From the NCBI GenBank assembly GCA_046260155.1, contig JBJYXV010000074.1:129386-193385 (forward strand): DNA of 64,000 nucleotides. Direction: 5' to 3'. Below are positions 1-8,238 of the stretch, piece after piece; positions within the stretch are counted from its first letter, which is position 1; every line of letters begins with the position of its first letter. Origin of the DNA: PFL25 sp046260155 (GTDB lineage Bacteria; Chloroflexota; Anaerolineae; Anaerolineales; UBA4823). Both the position numbers and the translations under genes were made by a program. A model generated the notes under the pieces. It made no database searches and was not told the origin of the DNA. It saw only the letters and a program-made list of their open reading frames with translations.

Positions 1-311
1 ACTATACTCACATGGCCGATGAAAATGGACGCTCCTACATCGATTCCCAATTTCCTCCCGGGACTTATGAAATGTTTGTCGAGGCTGGCACTCTTCTCGG
101 ATACCAGGGAAATTTCTCCGGCGATCCAAACAATCCGGTTGGCATCCATCTTCATTTCTCTATCGTAAAAGATGATGGTCGAGGGAATTTTCTCAACGAG
201 TTAGAAATCCGGAACACGCTCGATCCTTCACCTTACCTGGGACTGCCAGTCAATGCCAGCTCCAACCAAGGAGAGATCCCTCTCTGCCCCACAGAGACTG
301 CGACCTCTTGA
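1..311 (+). CDS. M23-family metallopeptidase, C-terminal fragment (5' end outside window)
   Basis: The reading frame is open from the first bases (frame of position 3) and stops at 309-311, so only about 100 C-terminal residues are visible. It holds a Y-T-H-M segment near the edge, a G-Y-Q-G-N turn, and G-I-H-L-H-F-S. The last matches the H-x-H zinc-binding motif that ends LytM/M23 endopeptidase domains, which cleave peptide crosslinks in peptidoglycan or other glycine-rich peptides. The rest of the catalytic domain and any signal peptide lie upstream of the window. An ATG at 12 is in frame but falls inside the domain, so it is not a convincing start. The family call rests on a short stretch. 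Confidence 0.7.
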   Translation, partial: YTHMADENGRSYIDSQFPPGTYEMFVEAGTLLGYQGNFSGDPNNPVGIHLHFSIVKDDGRGNFLNELEIRNTLDPSPYLGLPVNASSNQGEIPLCPTETATS

Positions 312-360
312 GGTGGTATCCACCCGATCTTTTACCCCCAAATTTACCCGGGGAGCAAAC

Positions 361-1113
361 ATGAATTTCGCTGGAAAGGTAGTACTCGTTACCGGGGCTG
401 GTCGCGGAATTGGGCGGGAGGTGGCCGTCTCTTTTGGTGCTCTTGGTTGCCATGTCGCTGCCAACGATATCACGCCCATAAACCTAGATCAAACCATTCA
501 ACAGATCATCTCAGCAGGTGGGATGGCCGAAGATTTCGTCACTGATATTTCCAAGAAAATGCCCGTCCAGTCCATGGTAGCCCAGATTTTGGACCGCTGG
601 GAGCACATTGACTTCCTGGTCAATCACGCGGCTGTGGAACCGCACGCGCCCCTGCTGGAGATGGATGCCTGGGATTGGCAACGAACCCTCGACGTCAACT
701 TGAGCGGTGCTTTCTATACCACCCAGGTGGTGGGTCGAGTAATGCGTGAACAAGGCAGAGGCGTGATCATTAACATTGCCTCGCTCAGAGAGAGGACCCG
801 AAATTCAAAAGAGCGTGCTGCCTATGTGGCCAGCATAATGGGTTTAATCGGTCTTACCAGAGAATCTGCCCGAGAACTGGCTGCCTACAACATCCGCGTA
901 AATGCCATCTGTCCCTGGTCAACCATCCCAGAGAGAGCCATCGATCTTATCGGGGATGAAGCCATGGGCTCAAGGTGGCTGGAAGACATTTCACAGGAAG
1001 CGCTTGAGCTGCCCCGGGATGCACCGGGGATGGTCATGCTTTTATGCAGTGATGCAGCCAGCGAAATTACTGGAAAGGTGATTAATTTCGAACCTGCACA
1101 GGCAAATCAGTAA
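361..1113 (+). CDS. Short-chain dehydrogenase/reductase with a changed active site
   Basis: A 250-residue classical SDR by length and fold motifs: TGAGRGIG dinucleotide-binding turn (residues 11-18), N113 in V-N-L-S-G, candidate catalytic S141 and Y155. I place the start at 361, preceded by GGGGAG; an in-frame upstream start at 253 would only add residues that overlap the M23 gene. The tetrad lysine is missing: the usual YxxxK reads Y155-V-A-S-I159, with codon ATA at 835-837. The N-A-G structural motif is also altered (N-H-A-A) and P-G after the sixth strand is P-W. Known SDRs need that lysine for NAD(P) ribose binding and for lowering the tyrosine pKa. The protein may therefore be inactive, bind without reducing, or use other chemistry. 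Substrate unknown. Confidence 0.85.
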   Translation: MNFAGKVVLVTGAGRGIGREVAVSFGALGCHVAANDITPINLDQTIQQIISAGGMAEDFVTDISKKMPVQSMVAQILDRWEHIDFLVNHAAVEPHAPLLEMDAWDWQRTLDVNLSGAFYTTQVVGRVMREQGRGVIINIASLRERTRNSKERAAYVASIMGLIGLTRESARELAAYNIRVNAICPWSTIPERAIDLIGDEAMGSRWLEDISQEALELPRDAPGMVMLLCSDAASEITGKVINFEPAQANQ

Positions 1114-1167
1114 CCCGCAATCAATCGGTTTTGAACCATTTGATAAATATCCCCCCAGGAGGACAAA

Positions 1168-1944
1168 ATGCCCAGCTATTCAACTATCCTCGTAGAGACT
1201 CACCAGCAAGTTGGCTTGATTCGATTGAACCGGCCCAAAGCGCTGAATGCCTTAAACGCCGAGCTGCTGTCGGAATTGAATATTGCCTTAGTCGAATTCG
1301 ATCGCGATCGAGGGATCGGTGCCATCGTAATCACAGGAAACGAGCGCGCTTTCGCGGCCGGGGCGGATATCAAGGAGATGGCTGCAGCTTCAGCTGTCGA
1401 GATGCTGCAGCAGGATAATATCTCTGCCTTCGATCAGATCATGCGCATCACAAAGCCGGTCATCGCTGCGGTTTCTGGTTGGTGCCTGGGAGGGGGCAAT
1501 GAGCTGGCAATGTCCTGCGACATGATCATCGCATCAGAGTCAGCCAAGTTCGGGCAACCCGAGATTACTATCGGCGTCATCCCGGGTGCAGGCGGTACTC
1601 AGCGCCTGACACGGGCTGTTGGCAAAGCACTTGCCATGGAAATGGTGCTTAACAACCGCACCTTACACGCTCAGGAAGCAATGGCCTATGGACTGGTTAA
1701 CCGGGTTGTCCCGGTAGAAAGTTATCTAGAGGAAACGCTGCGATTCGCGGCTGAGATTGCCGCCCGCGCACCCCTGGCCTTACGGCTGGGTAAAGAAGCA
1801 GTTAACCGGGCTTTTGAAACCCCGCTCAGCACCGGTTTAGCCGAAGAACGGCGGGCATTTTACTTTCTATTCGCCAGCCAGGATCAAAAAGAAGGCATGC
1901 AGGCCTTCGTCGAAAAGCGTGACGCGGATTGGCAGGGGAAGTGA
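1168..1944 (+). CDS. Enoyl-CoA hydratase/isomerase (crotonase family)
   Basis: 258 residues, full length for a monofunctional crotonase. It would hydrate trans-2-enoyl-CoA in fatty acid or branched-chain acyl-CoA breakdown. Visible motifs include A-G-A-D-I-K (CoA-binding strand and oxyanion hole), G-G-G-N-E-L-A and G-Q-P-E-I; the two glutamates align with the catalytic pair of rat mitochondrial hydratase (E144 and E164). G-A-G-G-T-Q-R-L follows as in true hydratases. The ATG at 1168 has AGGAGG about 6 nt upstream. It follows the SDR by 54 bp on the same strand and may be cotranscribed, though nothing else of a beta-oxidation operon is nearby. Exact acyl substrate cannot be read from sequence. 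Confidence 0.9.
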   Translation: MPSYSTILVETHQQVGLIRLNRPKALNALNAELLSELNIALVEFDRDRGIGAIVITGNERAFAAGADIKEMAAASAVEMLQQDNISAFDQIMRITKPVIAAVSGWCLGGGNELAMSCDMIIASESAKFGQPEITIGVIPGAGGTQRLTRAVGKALAMEMVLNNRTLHAQEAMAYGLVNRVVPVESYLEETLRFAAEIAARAPLALRLGKEAVNRAFETPLSTGLAEERRAFYFLFASQDQKEGMQAFVEKRDADWQGK

Positions 1945-1948
1945 AGGA

Positions 1949-2389
1949 TTAATCGCTATCGGGTAACTCTTCGTTGGTTTCTTCGTCTTCCTCAGGAGGC
2001 TGGGCTTTTATCTCTACCTTCTCTTCCATCGTCACCTGGCCTCGCAGAAAGGCACCTTCCTCGGTGGAGAAGGCTGCCGTAACTACATTCCCCCACACCC
2101 GGCCTGAGGAACGGATATCGAGCTTCTCGGCGGTAATATCACCTCGTACTGCTCCCGCCACGACCACCACGTTCGCCCGCAGTGTCTCGCAGGTCACCCT
2201 ACCGGTCTCACCCACGACCAGCATTCCCTGAAGGTTGATATCTCCGTCCAGCGTGCCTTCAATCCTGACGCCTCCCTTCCCGCTCAATTTCCCTTTCCAG
2301 ACCACCCCCGGACCGATTACCGAGGTAACCCGATCTGTGGTGGCAGGCAGGTCGCTTAATGGCTGAGTATCATTCGTTCTGCGAAACAT
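1949..2389 (-). CDS. Bactofilin (polymer-forming cytoskeletal protein)
   Basis: 146 residues with the bactofilin (DUF583) core: repeated short beta strands with hydrophobic positions and glycines (for example G-K-G-G-V-R-I-E-G-T-L-D-G-D-I) that build a right-handed beta helix. The flanks are low complexity; the C-terminus is strongly acidic (E-E-D-E-E-T-N-E-E). Bactofilins self-assemble without nucleotide into filaments on the inner membrane face that position cell-wall or surface machinery. The gene starts 6 bp after the fabI stop on the same strand, so the two are probably cotranscribed. Whether it polymerises here is inferred from the family. Confidence 0.88.
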   Translation of the reverse strand: MFRRTNDTQPLSDLPATTDRVTSVIGPGVVWKGKLSGKGGVRIEGTLDGDINLQGMLVVGETGRVTCETLRANVVVVAGAVRGDITAEKLDIRSSGRVWGNVVTAAFSTEEGAFLRGQVTMEEKVEIKAQPPEEDEETNEELPDSD

Positions 2390-2395
2390 AATTCA

Positions 2396-3178
2396 TCAAT
2401 CAATCGATTCAGGTATCCCTAGAATATTATACCCGGAGTCGACATATACCACTTCACCGGTCGTCTTGGCTGCCAGATCAGAGCACAAGAAAACAGCCGC
2501 GCCACCAACATCTTCGATGGAGATCGGTTGGTGCAGAGGTGCGATCTCCGGGAAGCGGCGGTACATGTCCTTGAAACCAGACACACCTGCAGCCGCAAGT
2601 GTGCGGATGGGGCCAGCAGAAACCGCATTTACCCGCACTCCCTGCTTTCCGAAATCATAGGCTAGGTAACGCACCGATGCTTCCAGGGCAGCCTTGGCAA
2701 CACCCATGACGTTATAATGCGGTGATACTTTCTCTGACCCATAATAGGTCAGGGTCAGCAGAGCGCCTCCCTCCCGTAAATAAGGCTGGAAAGATTTCGC
2801 TAACGCTGTGAATGAATAGACACTGATATCCATCGCCATGCGAAAGCCTTCCCGGCTGGTGTTGTAGTAAGGCCCGTTCAATTCATCCCTGTTAGCAAAG
2901 CCAATTGCGTGTACCAGGATATCGATCTCCCCGAATTCTTCTACTGCGCGCCGGGTCACATTTTCAATCTGGTCATCTTCGGCCACATCGCATTCTTCAA
3001 CAAATGTGCAATTGATCGATTCTGCAAGCGGACGCACACGGCGCTCAAGCACTTCCCCGGCATAGCTGATTCCAATTGTTGCTCCTTGCTCGTGAAAAGC
3101 TTGCGTGATCCCCCAGGCAATTGAACGCTGGTTTGCAAGCCCAAAGATCAGAGCCGTCTTTCCCTTTAATAAACTCAT
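2396..3178 (-). CDS. fabI: Enoyl-[acyl-carrier-protein] reductase (NADH), FabI type
   Basis: 260 residues, typical FabI length. It reduces trans-2-enoyl-ACP to acyl-ACP in the last step of each type II fatty acid elongation cycle. The FabI-specific divergent SDR motifs are present: G-L-A-N-x-R-S-I-A-W-G at the nucleotide site and the catalytic Tyr-x6-Lys pair at Y155/K162 (S-P-H-Y-N-V-M-G-V-A-K), with an additional Y145-Y146 as in E. coli. The ATG at 3178 has GGAGG 4 nt upstream, which fixes the start. It is followed by the bactofilin gene in the same direction. A second fatty-acid gene, acpS, is 10 kb away. Confidence 0.95.
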   Translation of the reverse strand: MSLLKGKTALIFGLANQRSIAWGITQAFHEQGATIGISYAGEVLERRVRPLAESINCTFVEECDVAEDDQIENVTRRAVEEFGEIDILVHAIGFANRDELNGPYYNTSREGFRMAMDISVYSFTALAKSFQPYLREGGALLTLTYYGSEKVSPHYNVMGVAKAALEASVRYLAYDFGKQGVRVNAVSAGPIRTLAAAGVSGFKDMYRRFPEIAPLHQPISIEDVGGAAVFLCSDLAAKTTGEVVYVDSGYNILGIPESID

Positions 3179-3288
3179 CTCTCCTCCAAAATCATTAATT
3201 AAAGTATTTTACTGCACAAGCCATTAAGCATCGATAAGTGATGCATTAATCTACCTGGCTATCACCTGCCCGCCGGTATCGAGGCCTT

Positions 3289-3882
3289 CTAATCTAAGAA
3301 TTCCGGTACCACCCTGAAACGCCAGGGGATGCTCAACCACGGTTCAGGTACATTGTTAAAACCCACTCTTGGCCCGGTAGTCACGGCCCAATCAGGAACC
3401 GGATCAGCTTGTTCGATGTACAAATTTGCCCCTGGTGCACATAGATCTGCGGCATTAAAGTTCCCATCGATCGCCAGTGCTTTGCATAGCTTGGCTGGTC
3501 CATCCGTCCAGAATTTGCGCGGTTGCGAATTCCGCCTGGAGGCAATCACCGGAATCCCATCTGTAGGCAAGATCGCTCTGATGAGGACTGCGGCCGGGTA
3601 CCCTTTTTGTTCGCATACAGCATTCAGCATCCAGTGCATGCCATAGGTGAAATATACATATGCATGGCCAGGTTCTCCATACATGACTTCCGTGCGGGGT
3701 GTGCGCCCGGCTTTGGCGTGACAGCCAAGATCTTCTTCACCACGGTAGGCTTCAGCTTCAACGATCAAGCCCCCGATCCGCACCCCGTTTTCAATCTTCA
3801 CCAGTCGTTTTCCCAGTATATTGCGCGCTACCTGCAGTGTGTTGCGGTTGTAAAATTCACGGGTGAGGAGATTGTATTTCAT
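3289..3882 (-). CDS. DNA-3-methyladenine glycosylase (AAG/MPG family)
   Basis: 197 residues from the chosen ATG at 3882; a longer form from a TTG at 3948 would add 22 residues with no family counterpart. The protein matches the eukaryote-like Aag/MPG family that removes 3-methyladenine, hypoxanthine and related bases, leaving an abasic site. Motifs: T-R-E-F-Y-N-R near the start, I-V-E-A-E-A-Y holding the catalytic glutamate that activates water, R-T-P-R, then the Y-V-Y-F-T-Y-G-M-H intercalation/lesion-binding segment, and D-G-P-A-K-L and T-G-P-R-V-G later. All hallmark blocks are intact, so it is probably active. It stands alone between fabI and the CBS gene. Confidence 0.92.
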   Translation of the reverse strand: MKYNLLTREFYNRNTLQVARNILGKRLVKIENGVRIGGLIVEAEAYRGEEDLGCHAKAGRTPRTEVMYGEPGHAYVYFTYGMHWMLNAVCEQKGYPAAVLIRAILPTDGIPVIASRRNSQPRKFWTDGPAKLCKALAIDGNFNAADLCAPGANLYIEQADPVPDWAVTTGPRVGFNNVPEPWLSIPWRFRVVPEFLD

Positions 3883-4183
3883 CAGAAGAAATCTTTGATA
3901 CCAAGAGATTCTATAGACATTCTGCACAATTCTACCCCAGTATCCCAACCTGCTCCCGTAAAAGATCGATACGAATCTTTTTAATCCATTCTAAAACATG
4001 CTTCAGGAATCTATTTCACCTCCTCCCCCACTCGCATACCAGGGGCGATCTTGACTCTCCTATCAAGATATTAATCAATCCTCCTAGAAAATTTATCCAT
4101 AATTATGCTAAGATCACTAAACAAAATCATATATTCAAAGGATCTACTGAAACTAGAATTAAACAAAATAGGAGAAGTACAAA

Positions 4184-4837
4184 ATGCTAGTTGGCGAACG
4201 AATGTCGCACCCGGTCATTTCGGTCTCACCGAAGATGCCCATGCAAGAAGCACACAAATTAATGCGGGACGAAAAGATCCGCCGTCTGCCAGTTGTCAAT
4301 GAACGCGGCAAGATGATTGGAATCATTACTGAGAGCGATCTGCTGCATGCATCCCCATCAGATGCGACCAGTTTGAGCGTATGGGAAATGAATTATATGC
4401 TCAGCAAGGTCACGGTGGAAAAGATCATGACACGCGAAGTGATCACCACTCAGAAAGATACCCCGCTTGAGGAAGCGGCGCGCAAAATGGTTGATAATAG
4501 AATTGGTGGCTTACCCGTGGTCATGGATGGAGAGGTAATCGGCATTATCACCGAAACTGACCTATTCAAAGTATTTCTGGAAATGCTCGGGGCCCGCGAA
4601 AGCGGTGTCCGCATTTCGGTACTGATCTCGAATATTCCCGGCACGCTTACTAAACTGACAAAATCTATATTCGATAGTGGCGGAAATCTGGTCGCGCTAG
4701 GTACCTTTATGGGAGAGAGCACAGAAAATCGCGAGATCACCTTGAAGGTAACCGGTGTTGACAAGGCAGCTCTGGAAGCCGCGGTCAAGGATCACGTCGA
4801 ACGCATTGTCGATATCCGCGAAAGTATCTACACCTGA
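4184..4837 (+). CDS. CBS-pair plus ACT-domain protein (AcuB-like)
   Basis: 217 residues. Two CBS motifs occupy about residues 1-60 (M-S-H-P-V-I-S-V ... I-G-I-I-T-E-S-D-L) and 75-135 (M-T-R-E-V-I-T-T ... I-G-I-I-T-E-T-D-L). A C-terminal ACT-like segment follows (V-L-I-S-N-I-P-G-T-L-T-K-L onward). CBS pairs bind adenosyl nucleotides and ACT domains bind small ligands such as amino acids, so a ligand-sensing regulatory role is likely. AcuB-like proteins have the same architecture, but no acuA/acuC genes are present, so the symbol is withheld. AGGAG lies 8 nt before the ATG. An intrinsic terminator about 110 bp downstream ends the unit. Confidence 0.88.
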   Translation: MLVGERMSHPVISVSPKMPMQEAHKLMRDEKIRRLPVVNERGKMIGIITESDLLHASPSDATSLSVWEMNYMLSKVTVEKIMTREVITTQKDTPLEEAARKMVDNRIGGLPVVMDGEVIGIITETDLFKVFLEMLGARESGVRISVLISNIPGTLTKLTKSIFDSGGNLVALGTFMGESTENREITLKVTGVDKAALEAAVKDHVERIVDIRESIYT

Positions 4838-4949
4838 ACCTGCGTTTACGATATAAGACCTAAAACCAGCAGGGAATCTGATCCCGTACTTTTCTTACGT
4901 TCAGAAACCGGTCTAAGAAGATTGGTTATCACCCCAAATATTCGCAAAT

Positions 4950-5000
4950 CCCGCTCGATAAATGCTTGATTTACCAGTTATTGGATCGAGCGGGTTTTTA
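4950..5000 (+). terminator. Rho-independent terminator after the CBS-ACT gene
   Basis: A perfect 10-bp inverted repeat, CCCGCTCGAT (4950-4959) with ATCGAGCGGG (4985-4994), encloses a 25-nt loop and is followed at once by TTTTT. It sits about 110 bp after the CBS-ACT stop in the right orientation. Confidence 0.8.
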
Positions 5001-5071
5001 CTTTTCCCCACACTTTAGGCTCATCTTACCCAAGGGTTTTTTTGGAAATTTCATGGACCTGTGAGGAATTC

Positions 5072-5275
5072 TTAATTCCTGCGGCGAAACCACTCCACTA
5101 TTCTCCAACCCATTCTCACCAGGTAGGCTGAAACGATCAAGCATATTTGCCAAATGATAGTGCTCACACCGAGAATTTTTTCCGGCAATCGCTCATCAAA
5201 CATTATGGAAATGACAAAAAGAGCGATCAATGCGTATGAGATAATCGAAAATACCTGTCGCGGGGGATCGGTCAT
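5072..5275 (-). CDS. Small two-helix membrane protein, function unknown
   Basis: 67 residues with two hydrophobic stretches (about residues 10-25 and 36-53) separated by a short charged loop, and a basic C-terminus (W-F-R-R-R-N). This fits a small inner-membrane protein with a cytoplasmic tail. No family is recognised. The ATG at 5275 has only a weak Shine-Dalgarno (AGG about 11 nt upstream). It is isolated: the terminator of the CBS gene lies on one side and about 290 bp without a gene on the other. The hydrophobic pattern supports a real protein, but the call rests on that alone. Confidence 0.5.
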   Translation of the reverse strand: MTDPPRQVFSIISYALIALFVISIMFDERLPEKILGVSTIIWQICLIVSAYLVRMGWRIVEWFRRRN

Positions 5276-5562
5276 GTTTGCAGCCTAATCAATTTCCATT
5301 TACATGCACAGATAGAACAGAAATATTCCCAGAAAGAACATCACTGATCAAATAACTGTAAGTCTTTATCCAACCGGATGGGTGTGGAATAAGATAAGAA
5401 TGACCAGTCTGCAGCTACCTGGAAATTTGGAACCAGATTCCAGCATCTAATTTTACTATTTTTCGCATCAAGAACTCGATTTTAATCGCTGTCCCCGTGG
5501 TTACTCCGTTTTTCCCCCATCTATCCCCGAAACAGAAAGTAAGATTCATGTATAAATAATTC

Positions 5563-5841
5563 ATGAAAAAGAATCCCGTTATCCCCGAGGGTTGGTCTAT
5601 GCCAGAGGAACAGGCAAATACAATTAGCAAGCAATTGGAAACCAAAACCACCCAACCCGAAGATGCCCTTCAGAAAGGAATCGATGAGATTGCGCGAGAT
5701 ATCGCCATCATCGAACCTGATCCCGGGGATTGGGGTTGGTGGATCAGTTACTTGCTGGAACAGTTGGAGGGTGAGGCAAAGAAAAGTGGGAAAACTGCTG
5801 GTTTTGACCAAATGATAAAAACATTCATCCTATCAGACTAA
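5563..5841 (+). CDS. Small acidic hypothetical protein
   Basis: 92 residues, soluble and acidic, with a Trp-rich patch (D-P-G-D-W-G-W-W-I-S-Y-L-L-E-Q-L) and a likely amphipathic helix after it. No family is recognised. There is no clear Shine-Dalgarno before the ATG at 5563, and an ATG is the only good start. A run of nine T at 5892-5900 preceded by GGGGGC lies about 50 bp downstream and may mark transcript termination, although the pairing arm is poor. It could be a false positive; composition looks protein-like rather than random. Confidence 0.45.
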   Translation: MKKNPVIPEGWSMPEEQANTISKQLETKTTQPEDALQKGIDEIARDIAIIEPDPGDWGWWISYLLEQLEGEAKKSGKTAGFDQMIKTFILSD

Positions 5842-5934
5842 AGAGCCTGTAAGTACTAATATTCCAGTGGATTCAAAATGAGTTAGGGGGCTTTTTTTTT
5901 GGTTGACTGCCTGCTGATCAAGTTTCCAAAGCAA

Positions 5935-6885
5935 TCATCGTCTGATGGGCCGGGTTGCCTCGTCTTTAAACCTTAGATCCCTCTCCAGGGTCAAGCGAAT
6001 CCCTTCCTCCAACGAAACCCGCGGCCGGTAGCCAAGCTGCTCCTTGGCCAGCGACAGGTCAGCGCACATCCTTGACACACCGGGGTCAGTACGCGGGTTG
6101 TAGATTATTTCCGCACCACTGTTGGTTGCAACCAATACCAGCTTGGCAAGTTCGCGCACGCTGGTCTCCTCGCCGCTGCCTACATTAATCACCGAGCGGT
6201 TGATATCCCGCGCCGTAGCTGCTGCTACCATGGCATTCACCACATCCTCCACATAGACATAATCGCGGGTCTGGTTTCCATCCCGGTGCACCACCAGCGT
6301 CCCTCCACCGACTGCCTGGCGGATGAAATTGGGGATCACCGGCGCGTGGGATGGAGGTAGATTCTGCCCTGGACCATATGCATTAAAAACCCGCAAGCTG
6401 ACCGTCTCAATCGCCCAGAGACCGCCGATCGTACGCACATAATACTCGGCGCTGAGTTTGGATACTGCATAAGGAGAGCGGGGGTCAGGCGCCGCATCTT
6501 CTTTGAGCGGCTGCTCCCCCTGGTCACCATACACTGCCCCGGATGACACGAACACTACCCGCCGCACACCGACATCCCGCATGGCTTCCATCAGACTGAC
6601 CGTACCACCAACATTGACTGCTGAATATTCACGCGGGTAAAGCACAGATTCAGCCACGATCACTCGCGCTGCCAGGTGATAAACACAATCTACGTCCTGG
6701 AGCAGCGTCCACAGCTTGGGCCGATCATTGACATCGCCCCGTGTGAAAAGCACATCCGGGGATAGAGAACGGGGATCGCCCGTGGAAAGATCGTCAAGGC
6801 CGCGCACCTGGTGACCTTCCCGCGCCAGCCGGTTTGCCAGCGCGGAACCCAGGAAACCTGCCGCTCCTGTGATTAAGAAATTCAT
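5935..6885 (-). CDS. NAD-dependent sugar epimerase/dehydratase (extended SDR)
   Basis: 316 residues from ATG 6885, which puts the first strand and glycine motif (M-N-F-L-I-T-G-A-A-G-F-L-G) at the N-terminus; an upstream start would add an unlikely leader. Extended-SDR features are a G-x-x-G-x-x-G turn, D-D-L-S-T-G after strand 2, the catalytic Y-x-x-x-K in S-P-Y-A-V-S-K, and a C-terminal block with R-D-Y-V-Y-V-E-D. The best-known relatives are UDP-glucose 4-epimerases and nucleotide-sugar dehydratases for surface polysaccharides; the substrate cannot be named. The gene diverges from the metalloprotease-like gene, and its extended -10 box is 9 nt from the ATG. Confidence 0.88.
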   Translation of the reverse strand: MNFLITGAAGFLGSALANRLAREGHQVRGLDDLSTGDPRSLSPDVLFTRGDVNDRPKLWTLLQDVDCVYHLAARVIVAESVLYPREYSAVNVGGTVSLMEAMRDVGVRRVVFVSSGAVYGDQGEQPLKEDAAPDPRSPYAVSKLSAEYYVRTIGGLWAIETVSLRVFNAYGPGQNLPPSHAPVIPNFIRQAVGGGTLVVHRDGNQTRDYVYVEDVVNAMVAAATARDINRSVINVGSGEETSVRELAKLVLVATNSGAEIIYNPRTDPGVSRMCADLSLAKEQLGYRPRVSLEEGIRLTLERDLRFKDEATRPIRR

Positions 6886-6894
6886 CGTGCGGCG

Positions 6895-6903
6895 ATTATA
6901 GCA
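6895..6903 (-). promoter_or_regulatory. Extended -10 promoter, probably leaderless, for the epimerase
   Basis: On the minus strand the sequence reads TGCTATAAT, a perfect extended -10, ending 9 nt before the epimerase ATG. Transcription should begin within a few bases of the start codon, leaving no room for a Shine-Dalgarno. No convincing -35 hexamer is visible, as expected for an extended -10. Confidence 0.6.
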
Positions 6904-6942
6904 TGAGAATACCAGGCAGATATCTCTCTTAGCAGACAAGGT

Positions 6943-6971
6943 TTGACAGCCAATCGATAAAGCATTATCAT
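6943..6971 (+). promoter_or_regulatory. Sigma-70-type promoter giving a leaderless mRNA
   Basis: TTGACA (6943-6948), a 17-bp spacer, TATCAT (6966-6971), then 7 nt to the ATG at 6979. Spacing and hexamers are near ideal. The predicted transcription start falls at or one base before the start codon. Confidence 0.7.
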
Positions 6972-6978
6972 CACCGCC

Positions 6979-8238
6979 ATGTCGTTAAAGAGCTGGATAA
7001 AAATTATGCCTGTCCTGGCAGTGGGTATGTTGCTGTTGGCTTTCAGTAATTACCCACCCGGTGATCAGCTGCAGCGCGTCCGCGCCTTTTCGCGTCCACT
7101 TGAATTTGATTACGTCGGCTGGACTCTGGAGGCCTTGAATTCAAAATTCGGTCAGGCAGCATTGGATGCTTTAGATCTGGCCTCTCCGGAGGAGCGGCAC
7201 CAGATCGTGCTCGATTACCTGGATCTGGTCAGCCAGATCGATCAGGCAAATCGCCGCTTGAATGAAATCTATGCCGATCCTGGGATCAACAACCCAGAGA
7301 TAGCCTCCCAACTGGTTCGCCAGCAGCTTGCTGAATTGGAAATCCAGCGCGATCATCTCGGGCCGGTCGCCGAATCGATCCTCCAAACCCAGATCAGCGA
7401 GATTGTGGCTGAATTGGGCTTGACTCTTGGTGGACAGCCGCTGCCGCCAGTCCTCTATCACAGCACCCCCTTGCCCACAGCCTTGATCGTGTCTCCGCGG
7501 GATGAGATCAAGCAGCTGCAAAATATTTCTTTGGAACCTGATATCGGTGTTGACCAGCGGAAAATCCTGGAAAATAAGATTGACCAGGCACTCGATGTCT
7601 CCTCATTAATCGTCGACGTTGGTGGGATTGGCGTCTACCCAACAATGGTAGCCGAGACCAGCAACCTCGATTTTCTCACCGAGGTCGTCGCTCATGAATG
7701 GATTCACAACTTCCTGACTCTACGTCCCCTGGGATTGAATTACTACACCAACCCCGAGCTGCGCACAATGAATGAGACCACTGCCTCCCTTGCAGGGATG
7801 GAGATCGGGCGTGCAGTCATGGAGCGATTTTATCCAGAATTACTGCCAGCTCCCCCGGCACCTGAATCTGCCGCTGAACCTGATGAGCCAGCCCCCCCTC
7901 CTGCATTCGATTTCAGGGATGAAATGCGAAAGACACGGGTAACCGTTGACGAGCTGCTTGCCAAAGGCGAGATTGAGGCTGCTGAAGATTACATGGAAGC
8001 ACAACGCCAAGTTTTTTGGGATCAGGGCTACCGCATCCGCAAGCTCAACCAGGCATATTTCGCTTTTTACGGCGCTTATGCTGACGAACCTGGGGGTGCA
8101 GCTGGCGAGGATCCAGTTGGTGAAGCTGTCCGCAAACTGTACGCGAACAGTCCTTCATTAGCCGCTTTCTTGAAACGCATCGCCTGGATGACTTCTTTTG
8201 AGGAACTGCAGGCTTACCTGGACTCAAATGCTAATTAA
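6979..8238 (+). CDS. Membrane-anchored putative zinc metalloprotease (HExxH-x22-E), unrecognised family
   Basis: 419 residues. The N-terminus has a hydrophobic segment (about residues 9-23) after two lysines, consistent with a signal anchor. A helical region with many Glu/Gln follows. The central motif is H239-E-W-I-H243, with E266 in N-E-T-T-A 22 residues later. This is the gluzincin zinc pattern (two His and a downstream Glu). A Pro-rich linker (about residues 292-312) precedes a helical C-terminus. I do not recognise a named family; peptidase activity is inferred from the motif. There is no Shine-Dalgarno; the promoter places the mRNA start at the ATG. Its stop overlaps the Nudix start by 11 bp, so the two are cotranscribed. 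Confidence 0.75.
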   Translation: MSLKSWIKIMPVLAVGMLLLAFSNYPPGDQLQRVRAFSRPLEFDYVGWTLEALNSKFGQAALDALDLASPEERHQIVLDYLDLVSQIDQANRRLNEIYADPGINNPEIASQLVRQQLAELEIQRDHLGPVAESILQTQISEIVAELGLTLGGQPLPPVLYHSTPLPTALIVSPRDEIKQLQNISLEPDIGVDQRKILENKIDQALDVSSLIVDVGGIGVYPTMVAETSNLDFLTEVVAHEWIHNFLTLRPLGLNYYTNPELRTMNETTASLAGMEIGRAVMERFYPELLPAPPAPESAAEPDEPAPPPAFDFRDEMRKTRVTVDELLAKGEIEAAEDYMEAQRQVFWDQGYRIRKLNQAYFAFYGAYADEPGGAAGEDPVGEAVRKLYANSPSLAAFLKRIAWMTSFEELQAYLDSNAN

